The notes beneath the pieces are model-generated. The model did no database searches. It had not been told where the DNA came from and worked only from the letters and a program-made list of their open reading frames with translations. A stretch of DNA of 64,000 nucleotides from Clostridium yunnanense (GTDB lineage: Bacteria; Bacillota; Clostridia; Clostridiales; Clostridiaceae), in NCBI RefSeq assembly GCF_016595795.1, contig NZ_JAENHN010000037.1, forward strand, positions 310,001 to 374,000. Direction: 5' to 3'. A program made the translations under genes and the position numbers. Position 1 is the stretch's first letter; every line of letters begins with the position of its first letter. Below, one piece after another: positions 60,606 to 64,000 of this stretch.

Positions 60606-63600
60606 TTAGTATTCCTCTTGTCTTTCTATAATTTTAAAGATGCGTTCAATTTCAGAATCCACTGCAAGGTATTTAGAAAGTTCTCGCTTGATTCTATTTT
60701 CCTTTGTTACATCACCTCTAAAACCGCTAATTTTACTATTTAATACTGCTTGGTGCAACTTTATAGCAAGACATTCATCGCAACCAATATTATCGTAAAT
60801 CGCCTGTAAAGCGCGACTTTTCCTTATGGTTTCTGGATAATCACTGTTCTCTTCTGGGATATCTACATTTTTTGCTAAGTTAATATACTTTTCAAGAAGT
60901 TTTTGATAATCTTCAACACCTTTTTTTCTTTCAATAATTAACTCTTCTAAAATGGCTGACATTTTTTCATAATACTTAGGGTTTATTATGACTTTTTCAA
61001 CAACTTTTCTTCTAATATTATTTTCTATAGCCTCAGCTGCACTTTCCTTTGTTGATTCACCAGTAGCACTTGTTAAATCTTTTCCTTGTTCAACAATAAA
61101 ATCAAGTAGGGTAAAATCATCAAACTCACCAAGCTGTTCGCTATCCGAAGCTACAATATAGTTATCAATTAAGTAGCGCATACCTGGTTCATATACCTTT
61201 AGGTCAATAAAATCACCACTTTTAAGCCCAATAACTTGTTTTAGTTCAACATAGAATTTAACTTTATTAGCATATTCATTAATTTTTGTGGATGAAAATT
61301 GATTTTCTATATATGGTTTTGACTCTGCAAAAGAACGAATTAAGCTACTAACAAGTTTATAAAACTTTTCCCTAAGCCTTGTAAACACCTCATCTATATT
61401 TTGATTTTTTCCACTTTCTCCACAAAAATAGTGGAGATATTGTAGTTCTTCTCTTGGCAAATCAACTCCTTCGCAAAGTTCTTCTATTTCTTCAAATATA
61501 CGCAGGAAGTGGTTAATAGACTCTTTACTTCTGTCTTTGATTAAGTCCTTGACATCTTCTTCGTCAAAATCCTCAAAGGCACTTGAAGTATACTTGTTTA
61601 CTGCATTGGTTAAATTACCAAACAGCTGTTTATAGTCAATGATAAATCCAAAATCCTTTGTTTCACCATCAAGTCTATTAACACGACAGATTGCTTGGAA
61701 CAATGCATGGTCATGCATCTTTTTATCGATGTACAAATAAGTACAAGGAGGAGCATCAAAACCAGTTAATAACTTATCAACAACTATTAATACTTTCATA
61801 TTTGCAGGTTCATCAACAAACTTACGCTTTGCCTCTGTTTCAAAATTCTCAACTTTCTTTTGTATTGAGGCTTTTTCAGGCAAGTTACCGAGATCTAACC
61901 CTATCATTTTCAAATATGTTTCATACTTTTCAAAGGTTTCAGTGTTTTCATCATCGCTTACTGTGTCTGTTCTTAAATCTGCCGACTGTGGAGTATATGA
62001 AGAAATAATTGCACATTTTCTAAAGCCTTTAGATTGAAATATTTCATAATACTTACATGCAGAATAGATAGAACCAGCTACTAAAATGGCATTGCCATTT
62101 CCATTCATAAGCCTAGATTTGGTATCAAAGTCAAATATAATATCACATACAATCTTATCCAAACGAGATCGAGAGCTGAATACCTTTTGCATATTGCCCC
62201 ATTTTTCTTTAAGTTTAGCCTTTGCTCTTGGCATAAGCCCCGCTGTTTTTGCCTCAAACCACTTATCAATTTTATCTTGAGATGAGATGTCTTGTGGTAC
62301 ATCTCTTGCCTCATAGCGCAAGTCAAGTACAACACCATCTTCAACGGCCTCATCGTATTTATAAGTATGAATGTACGTACCAAAAACCTCAATACTTGTA
62401 GCTTTATCCTTCTTTAATAGTGGTGTTCCTGTAAAACCTATGAAAATAGCATTTGGCATAATTGATTTCATTGCGTTGTGTAATTTTCCAGATTGAGTTC
62501 TATGACATTCATCTACAAATACACATATTTCACCCTTAGCTTCAAAATTTGATGGGAGGGAGTTTTTTAGTTCTTCAATATATCTATCATAGTCAGTCTC
62601 TGTTACTTCCCCGCCTCGTCTTCCAAATTTATGAACAAGTGAACATATTAAACTATCATCAAAGGAATTAAGTCTATTTATTAAATCTGCTCCGCTTTTA
62701 GTTCTAACAATCTTTTCATCAACACCAATATAATTCTTTTCAATTTGCTCATCCAACTCATCTCTATCGGTTACAATCAACACCCTTGCATTTGAATTGT
62801 TTGATAATATCCACTTTGATAACCAAACCATTGTAAGGGTTTTACCGCTACCTTGTGTGTGCCATATAATACCACTTTGCTTTTTAGCTAGTCTATTCTG
62901 TGTACGTTTTATTCCATAATATTGGTTATAACGACACACTTTTTTTCTACCCTTATCAAACACAACAAAGTTTTGTATTAAATCAAGAAGACGTTGCTTA
63001 TCGTACATTGAATACAACTGTTTTAACAACAACTCATTTATGCTTTTTATGCGTTCTTCAATACGAATATCAACATCGTCACGCTCGTCCTGATTTTCTT
63101 TGAAACCATCTTGTTTCCACTCCATGTAGTACTTTTCGCCAGTTTTAAGAGTACCATAACGTAAACCTTCAATTTCATTAGCTGCCATACAGAACTGGAT
63201 TGTAGTAAAAAATGGTTCAATAAAGAGTTCCTTTTGATTTGTTAAATTTTGTCTGATACCATTAGATACAGATATACAGCTTTTCTTCAATTCAATAACA
63301 GCGACAGCAATACCATTTAGAAAAACAACCAAGTCTGGTCGTTTTTCTTGTTTATAAATAATAGTAACTTCTTCCGCAATGGCAAAATCATTTTTTGATG
63401 GGTCATCAAAATCAATAAAATATACTGTTTGAGGTGCTGTGTCTGCATTTACTTTTACTTTTGCTCCGTATTTCAATAATGAATATACACTTTTATTGGC
63501 ATCATAAACACCATGCTGCATATTTGTAGCAGTTCTTCTAAGTTCAGCAACGGCACCATTTATCAAAGCATCATTATAGCCCTTTAGACGCAAGAACGCT

Positions 63601-63731
63601 ATGAGCTTATCCTCTTTAATATTTTTATTCTCAATATTTTTAAGATTACCTAAATAATTATAATCTAGTACCTTTCTAAAGAAAGTAACAACTTTATCTT
63701 GGGTTATTATTTCTGGTGAACTAATACTCAT
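60606..63731 (-). CDS. hsdR: Type I restriction enzyme R subunit (HsdR)
   Basis: 1041 residues, usual length; ATG after AAAGGGGGC. N-terminal nuclease of PD-(D/E)-x-K type: RPDLVVFLNGIAVAVIELKKS. Then a SF2 motor: Walker A WHTQGSGKTLTMVWL, DEAD-type box VFVDECHRTQSG, VTDRDELDEQI, IGFTGTPLLKKD, ILVAGSIYSACKYYEIF and QAICRVNRLDG. The C-terminal helical domain binds the HsdM/HsdS core. The ATP-dependent endonuclease cuts DNA lacking the host methylation. Organised as hsdS-hsdR-metallopeptidase, with hsdM presumably upstream beyond the window. Confidence 0.95.
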   Translation of the reverse strand: MSISSPEIITQDKVVTFFRKVLDYNYLGNLKNIENKNIKEDKLIAFLRLKGYNDALINGAVAELRRTATNMQHGVYDANKSVYSLLKYGAKVKVNADTAPQTVYFIDFDDPSKNDFAIAEEVTIIYKQEKRPDLVVFLNGIAVAVIELKKSCISVSNGIRQNLTNQKELFIEPFFTTIQFCMAANEIEGLRYGTLKTGEKYYMEWKQDGFKENQDERDDVDIRIEERIKSINELLLKQLYSMYDKQRLLDLIQNFVVFDKGRKKVCRYNQYYGIKRTQNRLAKKQSGIIWHTQGSGKTLTMVWLSKWILSNNSNARVLIVTDRDELDEQIEKNYIGVDEKIVRTKSGADLINRLNSFDDSLICSLVHKFGRRGGEVTETDYDRYIEELKNSLPSNFEAKGEICVFVDECHRTQSGKLHNAMKSIMPNAIFIGFTGTPLLKKDKATSIEVFGTYIHTYKYDEAVEDGVVLDLRYEARDVPQDISSQDKIDKWFEAKTAGLMPRAKAKLKEKWGNMQKVFSSRSRLDKIVCDIIFDFDTKSRLMNGNGNAILVAGSIYSACKYYEIFQSKGFRKCAIISSYTPQSADLRTDTVSDDENTETFEKYETYLKMIGLDLGNLPEKASIQKKVENFETEAKRKFVDEPANMKVLIVVDKLLTGFDAPPCTYLYIDKKMHDHALFQAICRVNRLDGETKDFGFIIDYKQLFGNLTNAVNKYTSSAFEDFDEEDVKDLIKDRSKESINHFLRIFEEIEELCEGVDLPREELQYLHYFCGESGKNQNIDEVFTRLREKFYKLVSSLIRSFAESKPYIENQFSSTKINEYANKVKFYVELKQVIGLKSGDFIDLKVYEPGMRYLIDNYIVASDSEQLGEFDDFTLLDFIVEQGKDLTSATGESTKESAAEAIENNIRRKVVEKVIINPKYYEKMSAILEELIIERKKGVEDYQKLLEKYINLAKNVDIPEENSDYPETIRKSRALQAIYDNIGCDECLAIKLHQAVLNSKISGFRGDVTKENRIKRELSKYLAVDSEIERIFKIIERQEEY

Positions 63732-63748
63732 AGATTTGCCCCCTTTGC

Positions 63749-64000
63749 CTAAATAAACCTCATTCTGCCTGTAAGCAGTTCACTCATCATACCTTGTTTA
63801 ATTTGTTTAAACTTTTCAAGTTTTGTTTTTAACTCACCAATCTCACTATCCATATCCGATAGGATAGTAGCTATCGCTACTTGCTCTTCAATTGAAGGAA
63901 GTGGTATATAGAAATCATCAATGTTTTTAGCAGATAAATTAGGTTGTGAAGAACCTGTATTACAATTTTCTATTTGATTTTTAATTATGCTACACCCCAT
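63749..64000 (-). CDS. hsdS: Type I restriction specificity subunit (HsdS), C-terminal part
   Basis: Partial; the 5' part lies past the right edge. The 83 residues shown contain the end of the second target-recognition domain (SQPNLSAKNIDDFYIPLPSIEEQVAIATIL) and the second conserved coiled-coil (SDMDSEIGELKTKLEKFKQIKQGMMSELLTGRMRF). HsdS binds target DNA and bridges two HsdM copies and HsdR. It ends 17 nt before hsdR. Confidence 0.9.
   Translation of the reverse strand: MGCSIIKNQIENCNTGSSQPNLSAKNIDDFYIPLPSIEEQVAIATILSDMDSEIGELKTKLEKFKQIKQGMMSELLTGRMRFI

Noticed and set aside
1-64000. CRISPR array
   Set aside because: No series of regular direct repeats with spacers was found; the three 34-nt repeats at 22.9, 25.2 and 30.0 kb are kilobases apart.

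Overview
The window is AT-rich, low-GC Firmicute DNA and almost certainly comes from a spore-forming Clostridium sensu stricto. The basis is the sporulation genes (yabG, three CotS-type coat proteins), strong GGAGG ribosome sites, frequent TTG/GTG starts, an anaerobic-type molybdopterin oxidoreductase, and clostridial small families (DUF1659, DUF2922, YvrJ, DUF5658, DUF503).

Positions 1-20.4 kb look like ordinary chromosome. They hold an RND efflux pump end, a PadR regulator with a HAAS-domain membrane protein behind two palindromic operators, an HscC-type Hsp70 coupled to a J-like/TPR protein, an MCP, a molybdopterin enzyme, a DsbA-like protein, a stress-type SDR, an NlpC/P60 hydrolase with beta-trefoil-like repeats, an alpha/beta hydrolase, a CcdA-TlpA thiol pair, a DEDDh exonuclease, and a TerC transporter behind a yybP-ykoY (Mn2+) riboswitch with an overlapping terminator. 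Positions 20.4-33.9 kb hold an SF0329 gene, a relic of a DUF2922 gene, and a spore-coat cluster: yabG, three CotS kinase-fold proteins, three family-4-like glycosyltransferases, a lipoprotein and unknown proteins.

At 35.27-35.44 kb a 3' tRNA fragment with its terminator abuts three direct repeats spaced exactly 11 bp. This looks like one end of an integrated element. To its right the content is accessory: a PIN gene overlapping a gene with a HEPN-type RNAINH motif and a SEC-C tail; an HTH-MrcB_N-HNH protein with a PUA/EVE-like neighbour; a HelD-like helicase; a PRTase-DprA-HAD operon; a decayed IS3 element; and a type I restriction locus (hsdR, YgjP-like metallopeptidase, hsdS) running off the right edge. 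Between these lie two DUF1659-DUF2922 operons, a YvrJ gene, a LysM amidase and a small sigma factor. They share a GGCATATA box upstream, suggesting one regulon driven by that sigma factor.

The most unusual signal is noncoding. A quasi-palindromic structured element of about 180 nt occurs twice (44.125-44.304 kb and 49.776-49.951 kb, opposite strands) with paired changes in its stems. Three copies of a shorter hairpin element and several hairpins with C-rich (or, on the other strand, G-rich) loops fill the gene-free stretches at 36.7-38.2, 44.0-44.8 and 49.6-50.1 kb. Together they look like an uncharacterised RNA family of this accessory region. All functional statements rest on reading the sequence and general family knowledge; no database search was run.
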